NCBI RefSeq assembly: GCF_000833605.1
Contig: NZ_JXTG01000009.1
Span: 1-64,000 of the forward strand
From: Anoxybacillus ayderensis
GTDB lineage: Bacteria > Bacillota > Bacilli > Bacillales > Anoxybacillaceae
Length of the DNA stretch: 64,000 bases
Direction: 5' to 3'
The notes under the pieces were generated by a model. That model was not told the DNA's origin. It saw only the letters and a program-made list of their open reading frames with translations, and searched no databases. Positions 1 through 9,013 of this stretch are shown here, piece after piece; the first letter of the stretch is position 1; each line of letters starts with the position of its first letter. Both the position numbers and the translations under genes were made by a program.

Positions 1-208
1 GCAAATGGCTATTAGAGCTGTTTTTTTTCGTGCGTGCTTCCAGCTCTTGAACGCGATATGTCAGTTGTTCATTTTCTTTGCGTAGCTGTTTGTTTTCTTG
101 ACGCAAATGTTCATTTTCTTGAATGAGTTGATGAATGAGCTGTTTTTGTTGTTGGACTTTGCTGATTAAGCTCTCAACCGTAAATACAGCTTGTTGTACC
201 GTCAACAT
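1..208 (-). CDS. IS66-type transposase, N-terminal part (cut by window edge)
   Basis: The frame opens at ATG 208 behind a strong AGGAGGTG ribosome site and runs off the left edge. The visible 69 residues are a leucine-zipper-like coiled coil rich in Gln, Glu and Leu, followed by the KKNSSNSH motif. In IS66-family transposases this motif links the N-terminal zipper to the zinc-finger and DDE domains. Such a protein would bind the element ends and catalyse transposition. The family call rests on this N-terminus alone, and intactness cannot be judged. The imperfect repeat TGTCTATC/GATAGACA just upstream (223-249) could belong to the element end. Confidence 0.6.
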   Translation of the reverse strand, partial: MLTVQQAVFTVESLISKVQQQKQLIHQLIQENEHLRQENKQLRKENEQLTYRVQELEARTKKNSSNSHL

Positions 209-251
209 GCGATTCACCTCCTTGTCTATCCGTATTCACATGATAGACAGG

Positions 252-294
252 AAAACCAAAAAATATTCAGCTCACTTTATGAGGTGGCTGAATA
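252..294 (-). terminator. Rho-independent terminator of the copper operon
   Basis: On the minus strand, TATTCAGC and GCTGAATA arms enclose a loop with extra pairing and are followed by a run of six T. It lies 36 bases after the copZ stop, so it ends csoR-copA-copZ. Confidence 0.75.
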
Positions 295-329
295 GTTACC
301 CTTCGACATAGGAATACCCTTTCTCTTCC

Positions 330-536
330 TTATTTCACATCATATCCTTGCTCTTCAATCGCTTCTTTTAGTTTTTCTACGCTTACTTTTGTTTCATCAT
401 AATCTACATCGACTGTACCTTCTTGCAAATGTACTTCGACGCGGCTGACGCCATCTAACGTTTGAAGTGCATTTGTCACCGCCGCTTTGCAATGTCCGCA
501 TGTCATTCCTTGTACTTGTAATGTAATCGTCATCAT
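330..536 (-). CDS. copZ: Copper chaperone CopZ
   Basis: A 68-residue single heavy-metal-associated (HMA) domain with the Cu(I)-binding MTCGHC motif near residue 11. CopZ proteins carry cuprous ions in the cytosol and hand them to the metal-binding domains of CopA or to CsoR. The length is typical. The gene starts 15 bases after the copA stop, with GGGAGG upstream of tandem ATG codons; either ATG could be used. It is the last gene of csoR-copA-copZ and is followed by a clear terminator, so it should be copper-induced through the operator in front of csoR. Confidence 0.95.
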   Translation of the reverse strand: MMTITLQVQGMTCGHCKAAVTNALQTLDGVSRVEVHLQEGTVDVDYDETKVSVEKLKEAIEEQGYDVK

Positions 537-551
537 CTATTCCTCCCTAGT

Positions 552-2939
552 TTATATTTTCACACGCTTCAAACGAAGCGCGTTTGTCACAACAGATACA
601 GAGCTAAATGCCATCGCTGCCCCAGCGATCCACGGTTGTAATAGACCAGCCGCTGCGACTGGAATACCAACGCTATTATAAAATAATGCCCAAAACAAGT
701 TTTGCCGAATGTTGCGCATCGTTTGTCGGCTCAGTTCAATCGCTTTTGGAATATGCAGCAAATCGCCACCAACAAGCGTCACATCCGCCGTCTCGATCGC
801 GACATCTGCGCCTGTGCCAATCGCCATTCCAATATCCGCTTTCGCCAGAGCTGGAGCGTCGTTAATGCCGTCGCCGACCATCGCGACTCGTTTTCCTTGT
901 TTTTGCAAATCCTCAACGATGTTCGCTTTATCTTCTGGCAGCACTTCTGAGTATACGTGTTCAATGCCGACTTGTTTCGCAATTGCTTCGGCTGTTCGTT
1001 TATTGTCTCCCGTTACCATGTACACGTCGATTCCCATTTGTTTTAATGTCGCAATGGCTTGTTTCGACGTTTCCTTGATCGTGTCTGCAACGGCAATCAT
1101 CCCGGCAAGCTGTCCGTCAATAGCAACGAGCATGACCGTTTTTCCTTCATTTTCAAGCTTTATCATTTGTTCCTCATGTTCGGCAATATCGACCGCACGT
1201 TCGTTCATTAACTTGCGCGTACCGATGAGCACGTGCTTTTCGTTCACCGTTGCTTCAATTCCATGTCCAACGAGCGCAGAAAAATGCGTCAACGGTTGCG
1301 CGACAATTCCGTTTGCTTTTCCATACGCCACAATCGCTTGCGCTAACGGATGTTCCGAAGCGCTCTCGGCGGAAACGGCATAGTCAAGCATATGTTCTTG
1401 GAACGACAACACATCTGTCACTTCTGGTTTTCCTTTTGTCACTGTTCCTGTTTTATCAAGTAAGACCGCGTTGATTTTATGCGTTCCTTCTAGGTACTCA
1501 CCCCCTTTAAAAAGAATGCCATGTTCTGCACCTTTGCCTGTACCGACCATAATCGATGTTGGCGTGGCAAGACCGAGCGCACACGGACACGCAATAACGA
1601 GAACGGCAATAGCGACTTCGAGCGCTTTTGGTAAATCGTTTGGCGCAACAAAGAAGTACCATATAATGAATGCAACGACAGCAATCCCGACAACAATTGG
1701 GACAAAAATGCCGGAAATCGTATCCGCCATTCGCTGAATCGGTGCTTTCGATCCTTGCGCCTCTTCAACGATTTTAATGATATTGGCAAGTGCAGTATCT
1801 TTTCCAACTTTTTCTGCACGAATAGTTAGTACACCATTTGTATTAATCGTTGCCCCGATGACAAAGTCGCCTTCCTTTTTATCCACTGGAATGGATTCCC
1901 CCGTAATCATCGATTCGTCAACGGAAGAAGATCCAGCAATGACCGTACCGTCTACTGGAATTTTTTCTCCCGGTTTAACAACGATCGTATCGCCAATCAC
2001 CACTTCCTCGAGCGGAACTTTTATTTCTTTCCCATGTCGAATGACAGTCGCTTCTTTTGCCTGCAGGCTAAGTAGCTTTGAAATCGCTTCGGTTGTTCGC
2101 CCTTTCGCAAGCGCCTCAAAATATTTGCCGACAAGCACAAGCGTAATTAAAACAGCGCTCGTTTCAAAATACAATCTTGGCATATATGCAGGATTCCCAA
2201 GCGCCCGAAAAGCTTCGTACAAGCTGTAAAAGTATGCAGCTGATGTTCCAAGCGCCACGAGGACGTCCATGTTCGCGCTCTTGTTTCGTAACGCCCGGTA
2301 CGCCCCGACATAGAAAGGACCGCCGATGTAGAACTGAACCGGTGTCGCTAAAAGAAGCTGGAACCACGGATTCATCAAGAGATGCGGCATCGGCAAGCCG
2401 ATATGAAACGGCATATGGGCAACCATCGTATAAAGCAAAGGCAACGATAAAATGATGGAAATAACGAGTTGCCGTTGTTTTTGTTTAAGCCGCTCTTCTT
2501 TCCGACCAGCATCGTCTTGTTCCTCGGTGCGAATTTGCCCTTTATACCCAAGCTTTTTAATTTTCTCTAAAATGTCTTCGACAGATGTAACGCCTTCTTT
2601 ATATTCGACCACCGCACTGTTTGTCGCCAAGTTTACCGTAGCGCTTGTCACACCCTCCATCCGATGCAACCCTTTTTCAATCCGTGTCGCACATGCTGCG
2701 CATGTCATCCCTTCAATATCTAGCGTCACTTTTTCTGTCGCAACGCCATATCCTAACTTTTCAATTTTTGCTTCAATGTCTGCAATGGTATATTTATTCG
2801 GGTCGTATTGAACGGTCGCTTTTTCCATCGTTAAATTGACCGTTGCTTCTACACCGTCCATTTTATTCAACACTTTTTCAATGCGGGCAGAACAGGCGGC
2901 ACATGTCATGCCGGTCACTTTTAGTGTCACCGTTCGCAT
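552..2939 (-). CDS. copA: Copper-exporting P1B-type ATPase CopA
   Basis: A 795-residue P1B-ATPase that exports Cu(I) across the membrane at the cost of ATP. Two N-terminal HMA domains each carry MTCAAC. They are followed by eight predicted membrane segments, the TGES actuator motif, the intramembrane CPC metal site in ACPCALGLA, the phosphorylated DKTGT loop, the SEHP motif and the hinge GDGINDAP. I start at ATG 2939 because GGGAGG lies at proper distance and the first HMA domain begins at once; the open frame extends 13 codons further with no domain support. It follows csoR by 13 bases and precedes copZ, the usual Bacillaceae copper operon. Confidence 0.96.
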   Translation of the reverse strand: MRTVTLKVTGMTCAACSARIEKVLNKMDGVEATVNLTMEKATVQYDPNKYTIADIEAKIEKLGYGVATEKVTLDIEGMTCAACATRIEKGLHRMEGVTSATVNLATNSAVVEYKEGVTSVEDILEKIKKLGYKGQIRTEEQDDAGRKEERLKQKQRQLVISIILSLPLLYTMVAHMPFHIGLPMPHLLMNPWFQLLLATPVQFYIGGPFYVGAYRALRNKSANMDVLVALGTSAAYFYSLYEAFRALGNPAYMPRLYFETSAVLITLVLVGKYFEALAKGRTTEAISKLLSLQAKEATVIRHGKEIKVPLEEVVIGDTIVVKPGEKIPVDGTVIAGSSSVDESMITGESIPVDKKEGDFVIGATINTNGVLTIRAEKVGKDTALANIIKIVEEAQGSKAPIQRMADTISGIFVPIVVGIAVVAFIIWYFFVAPNDLPKALEVAIAVLVIACPCALGLATPTSIMVGTGKGAEHGILFKGGEYLEGTHKINAVLLDKTGTVTKGKPEVTDVLSFQEHMLDYAVSAESASEHPLAQAIVAYGKANGIVAQPLTHFSALVGHGIEATVNEKHVLIGTRKLMNERAVDIAEHEEQMIKLENEGKTVMLVAIDGQLAGMIAVADTIKETSKQAIATLKQMGIDVYMVTGDNKRTAEAIAKQVGIEHVYSEVLPEDKANIVEDLQKQGKRVAMVGDGINDAPALAKADIGMAIGTGADVAIETADVTLVGGDLLHIPKAIELSRQTMRNIRQNLFWALFYNSVGIPVAAAGLLQPWIAGAAMAFSSVSVVTNALRLKRVKI

Positions 2940-2952
2940 CCATTTCCCTCCC

Positions 2953-3264
2953 TTACTTTGAAAATTGCTTAATGACATCCATTAGCTCACGAATGGATTC
3001 TTCTCCGCTTCCTTCGCGGATCGCTTTCGACACACAATGGCTGACATGGCGTTCTAACAAGTTCAATCCTACTTTATTTAACGCTGCCGTAATTGCAGAA
3101 ATTTGCACTAAAATATCGATGCAATACCGATTGTCTTCGACCATCTTTTGCACGCCGCGCACTTGTCCTTCAATCCGTTTTAAGCGATTCACAATTTTTT
3201 CAATTTCTTCTTCCGTGCGCGGAACCATTTTTTTATCCATATTGTGATCTTCACAATGACTCAT
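2953..3264 (-). CDS. csoR: Copper-sensing transcriptional repressor CsoR
   Basis: A 103-residue all-helical CsoR/RcnR-family repressor. The Cys-His-Cys copper ligands are visible as Cys in NRYC and as His and Cys in RHVSHC. Apo-CsoR binds its operator and shuts off the copper operon; Cu(I) binding releases it. The start is ATG 3264, preceded by GAGGTG. The gene is first in csoR-copA-copZ. A fitting operator overlaps its own promoter at 3287-3315, so the operon is probably self-regulated. Confidence 0.93.
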   Translation of the reverse strand: MSHCEDHNMDKKMVPRTEEEIEKIVNRLKRIEGQVRGVQKMVEDNRYCIDILVQISAITAALNKVGLNLLERHVSHCVSKAIREGSGEESIRELMDVIKQFSK

Positions 3265-3286
3265 CAAATATCACCTCTTCAATTAC

Positions 3287-3315
3287 ATTATACCGGTAAT
3301 GGGTATATAAAGCAA
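3287..3315 (-). promoter_or_regulatory. csoR-copA-copZ promoter with CsoR-type operator
   Basis: On the minus strand, a -35 TTGCTT (3310-3315) is 17 bases from a perfect -10 TATAAT (3287-3292). The spacer and the edge of the -10 hold the pseudo-palindrome TATACC-N7-GGTATA (3289-3307), which resembles known CsoR operators of Bacillus. Its position over the promoter fits steric repression. Confidence 0.7.
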
Positions 3316-3454
3316 TGGAAGTGTTGACAACATTATTATCGTCAACGTTTTCCCATGGTCTATTCACTTTTGGTAGATTTTTTGTGAAACAAAAATTCCG
3401 TAAACAGAGACCTTTCTCAACGAATCGAACTAACGGACAAATAGACTCAACTCT

Positions 3455-3605
3455 TTGTGGTTCTAGGGCCGGAGCCTCCTCCGAATATTCTAGGCATCCA
3501 TCCTCGCACCTAGATACACGCCCGAAGTATGCTCAAATGCCTCTCGTCCCTTTTATATCAACGGATGAGAGACATTTGGTTTGCCTAGTCACTGTCGAAC
3601 TCAGG
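3455..3605 (-). other. Structured non-coding segment, possible RNA or IS relic
   Basis: No convincing gene is seen between 3316 and 3620. On the minus strand this part can fold into several hairpins. The strongest has 11-base arms (3535-3545 with 3567-3577, one G-U pair) and further pairing inside; others are a CTAGG/CCTAG stem and a CGGAG/CTCCG hairpin. After them comes TTGAGAAAGGTC, where a short open frame begins. The dense pairing resembles structured RNAs left by transposon-encoded nucleases (HEARO or omega RNA), but I cannot match it to a known family. It may be an IS remnant. Confidence 0.3.
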
Positions 3606-3620
3606 CATGACAATCAAAAC

Positions 3621-3652
3621 AAAAAGAAAACCACCTCTTTTATAAGGTGGTC
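3621..3652 (-). terminator. Rho-independent terminator after the 90-residue gene
   Basis: ACCACCT and AGGTGGT arms followed by TTTTCTTTTT on the minus strand. The hairpin includes the stop codon of the small gene. Confidence 0.75.
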
Positions 3653-3912
3653 TTTGGTTCACGGCGGATATATTTTTCTTTCAGGTTCAAAGCTTTCACA
3701 AAAGTTTCAACTGATCTCGTCACAGTAGCAGGTCCGATTGTCCTTTGTGTTCTTCTAAATGTTTGAAGATCTCTTGCACCATATACTCCAATGCTTGCTT
3801 CTGGTGTTTTAGAACGAATGTATTTGTAGGCTATTTTAGCCTCTTTTGTTGACGGTAATTCCAGAATAACCGATTTATCATCCGCAGCAGAAATAATATA
3901 AACTTTGCTCAT
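3640..3912 (-). CDS. Small protein of unknown function, partner of the RelA/SpoT gene
   Basis: A 90-residue soluble, basic protein that I do not recognise. It has no signal peptide or membrane segment. The pattern suggests a small alpha/beta fold with strands near residues 2-8 and 15-19. It lies 59 bases downstream of the RelA/SpoT-domain gene on the same strand, and a terminator overlaps its stop codon. Small alarmone synthetases used as toxins (toxSAS) sit next to small antitoxin genes, and an RHS toxin remnant lies on the other side. An antitoxin or immunity role is therefore possible but is inferred from position only. Confidence 0.6.
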   Translation of the reverse strand: MSKVYIISAADDKSVILELPSTKEAKIAYKYIRSKTPEASIGVYGARDLQTFRRTQRTIGPATVTRSVETFVKALNLKEKYIRREPKTTL

Positions 3913-3971
3913 TTTTCATTTCCCTCACTTATACGTGAATTATACCCGACTGATACCTAACTTTACTCATT

Positions 3972-4706
3972 TTAATATTGGTCAACGTCATCAATATCTT
4001 CATCGTTTTCATGTAAATATTTGTTTGAAAATGCTTGTTCATAAATATAGTCTACATATGACTTAATTGCAACTTCATCACTATTAGGAAATATTGGAAC
4101 ACTTTCAAGCCACTTACTCAAATCCAACGCATATTGATTTAATTGATCATTATCCATTTTGTATATTTGTTCATGTAAATATTCATTCAATAATGCATGT
4201 GTTCTTGTCCAAAATTGAATTTCAATAGGGAAAACATAATTATTTGGTCTTACATAAACGTGAATAGCTTTATACCCATCATCATAGGTTTTCCCTAATG
4301 TTTGATCAACAATGTTGCATGCATCTTGTCCATACGGACAACATGTTACAAATTCATGAACTATCTGTTTCAACTCTGTAGTCTCTGCTTTAATAATAAA
4401 TCGCATTCCTAAAATGTCGTTTGCAATTTTGTAGAGCTGTTTTGTCAATTGATTACGTTCTAATTTCAGCTTTATTGATGCAGGATCCTTGTAACGGTAA
4501 GTAAAGTCAATTTCAGGAATATGTTTAATTAATTCAACGATTTTATCTGGATATTCTGCTGTATTTAAATAATAATCTTCTACCTTATTTTTTAGTTCCT
4601 CAAAAAGTTCTTCATCAAAACCTTTGTATCTGCGAGAAGTCTTGATTTCCGGTCCATGTTCAATAATTTTTTCTATAATTCCCCAAATTCCTTCATACGG
4701 CAACAT
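3972..4706 (-). CDS. RelA/SpoT-domain protein (small alarmone synthetase-like)
   Basis: A 244-residue protein with a RelA/SpoT nucleotidyltransferase fold. Visible family marks are YRYKDPASIKLKLER (ATP-binding region), the conserved Asp-Gly in DILGMRF, the G-loop GYKAIHVYV with its guanosine-stacking Tyr, and the catalytic Glu in EIQFWT. There is no HD hydrolase domain and no C-terminal ACT/TGS region, so it is a stand-alone synthetase-type protein. Family members make (p)ppGpp, or, as toxSAS, ppApp or pyrophosphorylated tRNA. A ribosome site AGGGG precedes ATG 4706. A small gene follows and an RHS remnant precedes, so this is an accessory locus. Toxin versus housekeeping alarmone role is undecided. 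Confidence 0.7.
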   Translation of the reverse strand: MLPYEGIWGIIEKIIEHGPEIKTSRRYKGFDEELFEELKNKVEDYYLNTAEYPDKIVELIKHIPEIDFTYRYKDPASIKLKLERNQLTKQLYKIANDILGMRFIIKAETTELKQIVHEFVTCCPYGQDACNIVDQTLGKTYDDGYKAIHVYVRPNNYVFPIEIQFWTRTHALLNEYLHEQIYKMDNDQLNQYALDLSKWLESVPIFPNSDEVAIKSYVDYIYEQAFSNKYLHENDEDIDDVDQY

Positions 4707-4780
4707 AAAATTTCCCCTGCCAGATAAAAAATCTTAACTACTAATAGCATAACGTGATTAACGTATGTTGTAAATTATCA

Positions 4781-5222
4781 TTACAGAGAGAGAGTCCTTT
4801 TTGCATGAAATTTGCTTTTTCTATCGCGCTTCGCTTGGTGGCTTTGATGTCCCTTCTCATCGTATTCGCTCAACAGATTTCCTACGGCATCATAGTTCTT
4901 TTTCGTGACATGCCCGGCTTCATCTGTTTCTTCCTCCCCATAGTTGCCATTGGCATCATGCTTGTTTTTCGTGACGACGTTGCCTTCCATCAAACGAATG
5001 GCGTCAAAACAGACCGTTCCTGTGTAGTTTCCGCGGAACATAGCGGATACGTCCACTTTGTCAATCGGCTTAAACGGATGGATCGAAATGGCCGCACGGT
5101 TCCAATCTTGCGTACCGATCGGAAAATCAGCCGTATACGTTTGAGTCGTTCCGTCTACAAAATACACTTTCGCGGTAATGGAATAATCGCTTGCACTCAC
5201 GGTACCGTTGGCTTTGACATCC
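4781..5222 (-). pseudogene. Remnant of an RHS/WapA-type wall-associated protein
   Basis: The frame encodes part of a secreted RHS-repeat protein. A beta-rich segment with VYFVDGTTQTY is followed by two typical RHS/YD repeats, DANGNY...DEAGHVTKKNYDAVGNLLSEYDEKG. A stop codon lies directly upstream of this segment in the same frame. The similarity ends after the last DEKG, where the frame becomes low-complexity and basic. No signal peptide, delivery domain or toxin tip remains. Intact RHS/WapA proteins carry variable C-terminal toxins with immunity genes downstream, which is the context of the neighbouring RelA/SpoT gene. Confidence 0.7.
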
Positions 5223-5282
5223 TATCACGGTCGACTCTCCTTTGTACGACGTTCATAGAAACATTTAGAAAATATATGGAAG

Positions 5283-5837
5283 TTACCCCTTTTTTTGAGC
5301 AATTCTTTTCCAAGTAAACATCAATAAAAAAGCAGATATAAGCGCCAGTATCACTTTCCCTTGCCATGTCCAGTTCATCACTTGATACACCGAATATGCC
5401 TCTAACAAAAGTGCTGGAAGCTTTCCAAGCGAGCTGGCGACCAGAAAAAGAAGGAGTGACATGCGCCCAATCGCTGACACAAACGTCACAAGTCCTGACG
5501 GAACAAAAGGAAGAAGACGCAAAGATAAAACGAGCGAAAAGGCTTCTACCCCTTCTGCCGCAAGCAAACGTTTGACTTTCGGATAGGAAAACCATTTCGT
5601 TTCCGAAAGTTTGCGAAATCCTTTTCGATATAAAACGAAAGAAACAATCGCCCCAACCGCTTCCCCTACAAACGATACAAAAGTGCCTTTCCAAAAACCG
5701 AATACCGCCAAGTTAGCCGCAGTGAGAAAGACGCTCGGTACCACGCCTAAAATACTGATCACAATATTGATCGCAATACTGATGAGATAAGCAACGCTTT
5801 CATATGTATGAAATAGTGTAATGAGCTTCTCTTCCAT
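5283..5837 (-). CDS. VTT-domain (TVP38/TMEM64, DedA-related) membrane protein
   Basis: A 184-residue integral membrane protein with about five hydrophobic segments. Family marks are the glycine-containing re-entrant part around AVFGFWKGTFVSFVGEAVGAIVSF and the SLRLLPFVPSGLVTFVSAIGRM segment, as in the VTT (SNARE-associated, PF09335) domain. VTT/DedA proteins are implicated in lipid scrambling, carrier recycling or membrane-potential homeostasis; the substrate here is unknown. It starts 11 bases after the response-regulator stop, so it is the third gene of a kinase-regulator-membrane protein operon and possibly part of that regulator's output. Confidence 0.85.
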   Translation of the reverse strand: MEEKLITLFHTYESVAYLISIAINIVISILGVVPSVFLTAANLAVFGFWKGTFVSFVGEAVGAIVSFVLYRKGFRKLSETKWFSYPKVKRLLAAEGVEAFSLVLSLRLLPFVPSGLVTFVSAIGRMSLLLFLVASSLGKLPALLLEAYSVYQVMNWTWQGKVILALISAFLLMFTWKRIAQKKG

Positions 5838-5848
5838 TTCTTTTTACC

Positions 5849-6526
5849 TTATCCCCCCCATTTATATCCTACACCCCAAACGGTCTGCAAAAATTCATCG
5901 ATTGGAAAACCAGCTTGGCGGAGCTTTTCGCGAATATTTTTCACATGCGAATCAATTGTCCGTTCTTCTGTATTGGCGTTATACCCCCATAATGTCACGA
6001 TCAGCTGTTCGCGGCTAAATACGCGGTTTGGATTTTTGAGAAAAAGCCCTAACATGGCAAACTCTTTTGGCGTGAGAAAAATATCGTGCCCGACATATTG
6101 GGCTTTATGTTGCGCTTCATCCCAAACTAAGCCGTGAAACTCGAGTTTCGTTTGTTTTCCTACAGAACGACGCAATACCGCCTCCATTCTTGCAAGCAAT
6201 TCGGATTCGTCAAACGGTTTTGTAATATAATCGTCTGCGCCGATTTTTAGTCCTTGGACAACATCTGTCGTCGCATCTCTTGCGGTGACCATAATAATCG
6301 GGACGTTTGAAAACTTACGGATTTGTTTGCACGTTTCCCATCCGTCCATCTCTGGCATCATCACATCAAGCAACACAATGTCTACTTCATCATTTTCTAA
6401 ATAGCGAACAGCGGACTGCCCTGACTCGCATTTCACACAACGATACCCGTTTGGGATTAAATACAGCTCCAATAAATCCAACATTCGTTTTTCGTCATCA
6501 ACCAGTAAAACGGTATACACCTTCAT
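5849..6526 (-). CDS. OmpR/PhoB-family response regulator
   Basis: A 225-residue two-domain response regulator. The receiver domain has the acidic pair Asp-Asp near residues 10-11, the phospho-acceptor Asp54 in LLDVMMPEMDG, the conserved Thr in MVTARD and Lys in ITKPF. The C-terminal half is an OmpR-type winged helix (KEFAMLGLFLKNPNRVFSREQLI...RTIDSHVKNIREKL). It should bind DNA when phosphorylated by the kinase encoded just upstream. The start codon overlaps the kinase stop by four bases, so the two are translationally coupled. The stimulus is unknown. Kinase-before-regulator order is less common in this family. Confidence 0.92.
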   Translation of the reverse strand: MKVYTVLLVDDEKRMLDLLELYLIPNGYRCVKCESGQSAVRYLENDEVDIVLLDVMMPEMDGWETCKQIRKFSNVPIIMVTARDATTDVVQGLKIGADDYITKPFDESELLARMEAVLRRSVGKQTKLEFHGLVWDEAQHKAQYVGHDIFLTPKEFAMLGLFLKNPNRVFSREQLIVTLWGYNANTEERTIDSHVKNIREKLRQAGFPIDEFLQTVWGVGYKWGG

Positions 6527-7899
6527 TCACTCCTCGGCAACGTAATGATCATGCTTGTCCCTTTTCCAAATTGACTTATCGCATGAATCGAACCGCCGTG
6601 CGCTTCGACAATTTCTTTGGCAATCGCCAGACCTAACCCTGTACCCCCGCCTGTTCTCGATCTTGATTTATCCACTCGGTAAAACCGTTCAAAAATATGT
6701 GGCAAATCTTTTTCAGGGATGCCGATTCCTTCATCAGAAATGATGAGGATGACGTTCTTTTTCTCTGTTTTCACATCAATAGAAACAGTAGAACCTTGAT
6801 GAGAATATTTTAACGCATTGTCCAAAAGATTCATCATCACTTGTTCAAACCGCTGTTGATCGATATGGACGGTAACGTTTGCATCACAGTGATAGACAAG
6901 CGACATATTTTTTGTCTGAAATGCAGGATACATTTTTTCGTATATTTTTTTCAAAAAAAGGCATAGTGGAGTTCGCTCTTTCTTAATTTGAAACGAATGT
7001 TGATCCATTTTCGCGAGCTCAAACAAGTCTTTCACTAATTTTTGCATATGCTCTGCTTCTTCATAAATAATGGACAAATATTTCGCTCGTTCCTCTTCAG
7101 CAATATTCGGTCTGCGCGCAACGTCCGCATATCCTTTCACATATGTGAGCGGGGTGCGCAGTTCATGCGAAATGCTCGCTAAAAATTCGTTTCGTTCTTT
7201 TTTCAAATATTCCAAATCGGTCGCAAGTGTTTGGATCGCTTTTCCGAGTTGCGCTAGCTCGTCCTCCCCTTTCACTTGCAGGCGGACAGAAAAATCCCCC
7301 TTGCTTAGTTTCTCGGTCGCTTGTTTCATGCGAATAAGTGGAATCGTAATGACTCTTGATAAGAAAAAAATCGTCAAAATCGTCAAAAAGACGGAAACAA
7401 TGCCGACAACGAGAAAATGATATTTTAATTTAGCAATCATATTTTGAATAGAAGCCGTCCGCTGAAACATATATACATATCCTTTTATCTTGCCGTCCAT
7501 CCGAATCGGGCTAGCGGTGGCAATATACGATTCGTTTTTCCAGTTTTTTTGCACCACCATTCCACTATGAGGAATGTGAAGGGTATCAGTATAAGGAATG
7601 AGTTTTTTCGCAAACGGCAAAATGTGATCGGAAAAATATAAAATATTCCCTTTCGCATCTGTAATGACGACATCCGTTTCCGCTTCCGACTCCATCATGA
7701 CGACATGTTCTAACGTCACTTCATCGTAATGACTTTCTAATACCGCTCGATGATTGTTCCCTCTTGCGAGCAATTGTTCAAACTCTTCGTCAACCTTCGC
7801 ATGAACAAGCGTCATATATAGAGCGACAAATAAAACGGTTTCAATCCCTAACACAAAGACAAAAAATAATAGCCCTAACTTAAATGAAAGGTTTCTCAC
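6523..7899 (-). CDS. Sensor histidine kinase with HAMP domain
   Basis: A 458-residue membrane-bound kinase. A first membrane helix lies near residues 5-28, then an extracytoplasmic sensor of about 130 residues, a second helix, a HAMP linker, HisKA with the phospho-acceptor His in ASISHELRTPLTYVKG, and an HATPase_c domain with N box NLLDNALKYS and G boxes DEGIGIP and GGGTGLGLA. I chose GTG 7899 because AAGGAAGG lies at correct distance and translation starts just before the first membrane helix; the open frame extends 40 codons upstream without support. It is coupled to the response regulator. The sensed signal is not evident. Confidence 0.9.
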   Translation of the reverse strand: MRNLSFKLGLLFFVFVLGIETVLFVALYMTLVHAKVDEEFEQLLARGNNHRAVLESHYDEVTLEHVVMMESEAETDVVITDAKGNILYFSDHILPFAKKLIPYTDTLHIPHSGMVVQKNWKNESYIATASPIRMDGKIKGYVYMFQRTASIQNMIAKLKYHFLVVGIVSVFLTILTIFFLSRVITIPLIRMKQATEKLSKGDFSVRLQVKGEDELAQLGKAIQTLATDLEYLKKERNEFLASISHELRTPLTYVKGYADVARRPNIAEEERAKYLSIIYEEAEHMQKLVKDLFELAKMDQHSFQIKKERTPLCLFLKKIYEKMYPAFQTKNMSLVYHCDANVTVHIDQQRFEQVMMNLLDNALKYSHQGSTVSIDVKTEKKNVILIISDEGIGIPEKDLPHIFERFYRVDKSRSRTGGGTGLGLAIAKEIVEAHGGSIHAISQFGKGTSMIITLPRSE

Positions 7900-8363
7900 A
7901 AATATTCCTTCCTTACTGGCGTTTTTCTTCATTATAGCAGAAAAAATATGGAGAAAATGTGGAGGGACGACATACCCTTGTGGAGTTGTGATAGGTGACT
8001 GCACAGTAGCTACGAACAACCTAACTATACATTAAAGAAAGAACAAATTTTAGGTGGGAGCCAGCTAGCGTTGTGAGCGGAGAATGAGAAACAACAAAAA
8101 ATGATAACAACAAGATATTGCAAAAGCATTGAAGGCAAATGTAGTAAAAATGAAAAACGGTGATTACCTTATTATCAAGGTTTAAATAGACGTCTATGAC
8201 GCCAACAAAGCACATCACCAGCGGAAGGGTGGAAATGAACATTTTTAAAATACTTCCTTTCCGCTGGAGGCTAGATCAATGATGAATAGCTTCAATTGGT
8301 GTTTATTGGCGAATCAACACACTGAACTTGTTCAATAATTGTCATTTCGAATCTTACAAACGA
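7900..8363. other. Intergenic stretch without a supported gene
   Basis: The minus-strand promoter of the kinase operon should lie near 7900-8000. A CCAGCGGAA/TTCCGCTGG inverted repeat lies at about 8212-8266. Short fragmented frames exist on both strands, but none has convincing composition or start signals, and no clear terminator is seen after ureH. It may contain a decayed mobile-element fragment. Confidence 0.4.
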
Positions 8364-8990
8364 TTAAACAATGATTTCACTACTTATGCGATACATGTAA
8401 TATAAACCATATACAATACTAATCAACGAAACGGCTTTGATGGTAAACTGGAAAACTATTTGTTTACGTTTCATCCAAATAAATGGTAAACCAAGAAATG
8501 TCGTAAATAGCATCATTCCCATAACCGTTCCGACACCGAATATCAATATAAATAATACCGCCTGCAATCGTGTATCGACAGTCGTTAACGTCAAAAGCAC
8601 CATTCCAGCGCTGCCGGCTAACCCGTGAACAATACCAATCATCGTAGACTTCAGATGCAAATGACTTATATCTACTTCTTTTTTGCTAGAAACTACGTAC
8701 GCTGAGCGAAAACTCGTAATCCCTAAAACGACGATCATCACTCCGACGGCTAGTTCCAGCCACATCGCTGCGGTTTCCGGTATTTGTTGTTCCAGCCCGA
8801 TGACGATCATTCCGACGACAAATAATGTTGTGGTGTGGCCAATTCCCCAAAAAATCCCCGCAAGTGACGAAAGCGAAAGCTTCTTTGTGCGGCTGGCAAT
8901 CGTTGATACAGCAATGACATGGTCCGGCTCTGTGGCATGTTTGAGCCCTAAAATAAATCCAAAAAGCAATGTCGGCCATACGGTGTTCAC
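8364..8990 (-). CDS. ureH: Urease accessory protein UreH, nickel permease-like
   Basis: A 208-residue membrane protein with about six hydrophobic helices. The first holds GLKHATEPDHVIAVSTI, related to the HX4DH signature of NiCoT nickel/cobalt permeases. A second His motif is GIFWGIGHTTTL. It matches UreH as found at the end of the Bacillus sp. TB-90 urease operon, where it supports nickel supply to urease. I use GTG 8990, preceded by AGAAGGGG; a longer frame to 9053 overlaps ureD and lacks domain support. It is the last gene of the urt-ure block, 23 bases after ureD. Confidence 0.85.
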   Translation of the reverse strand: MNTVWPTLLFGFILGLKHATEPDHVIAVSTIASRTKKLSLSSLAGIFWGIGHTTTLFVVGMIVIGLEQQIPETAAMWLELAVGVMIVVLGITSFRSAYVVSSKKEVDISHLHLKSTMIGIVHGLAGSAGMVLLTLTTVDTRLQAVLFILIFGVGTVMGMMLFTTFLGLPFIWMKRKQIVFQFTIKAVSLISIVYGLYYMYRISSEIIV

Positions 8991-9013
8991 TAATGTTCCA
9001 TCCCCTTCTCTTT

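Noticed and set aside
709-1383. Long plus-strand frames over copA (709-1383, 1777-2229, 2452-2811)
   Set aside because: They are mirror frames of copA, whose protein motifs are complete; no ribosome sites of their own.
3315-3728. 137-codon plus-strand frame
   Set aside because: Runs through hairpins and the terminator of the opposite gene, has no ribosome site and no protein-like pattern.
4754-5317. 187-codon plus-strand frame
   Set aside because: Opposite to the RHS remnant, whose YD repeats are clear on the minus strand.
8021-8242. 73-codon minus-strand frame with hydrophobic N-terminus
   Set aside because: Ribosome-like AAGGAAG is too far from ATG, and the sequence matches no family; short fragmented frames on the other strand suggest decayed DNA.
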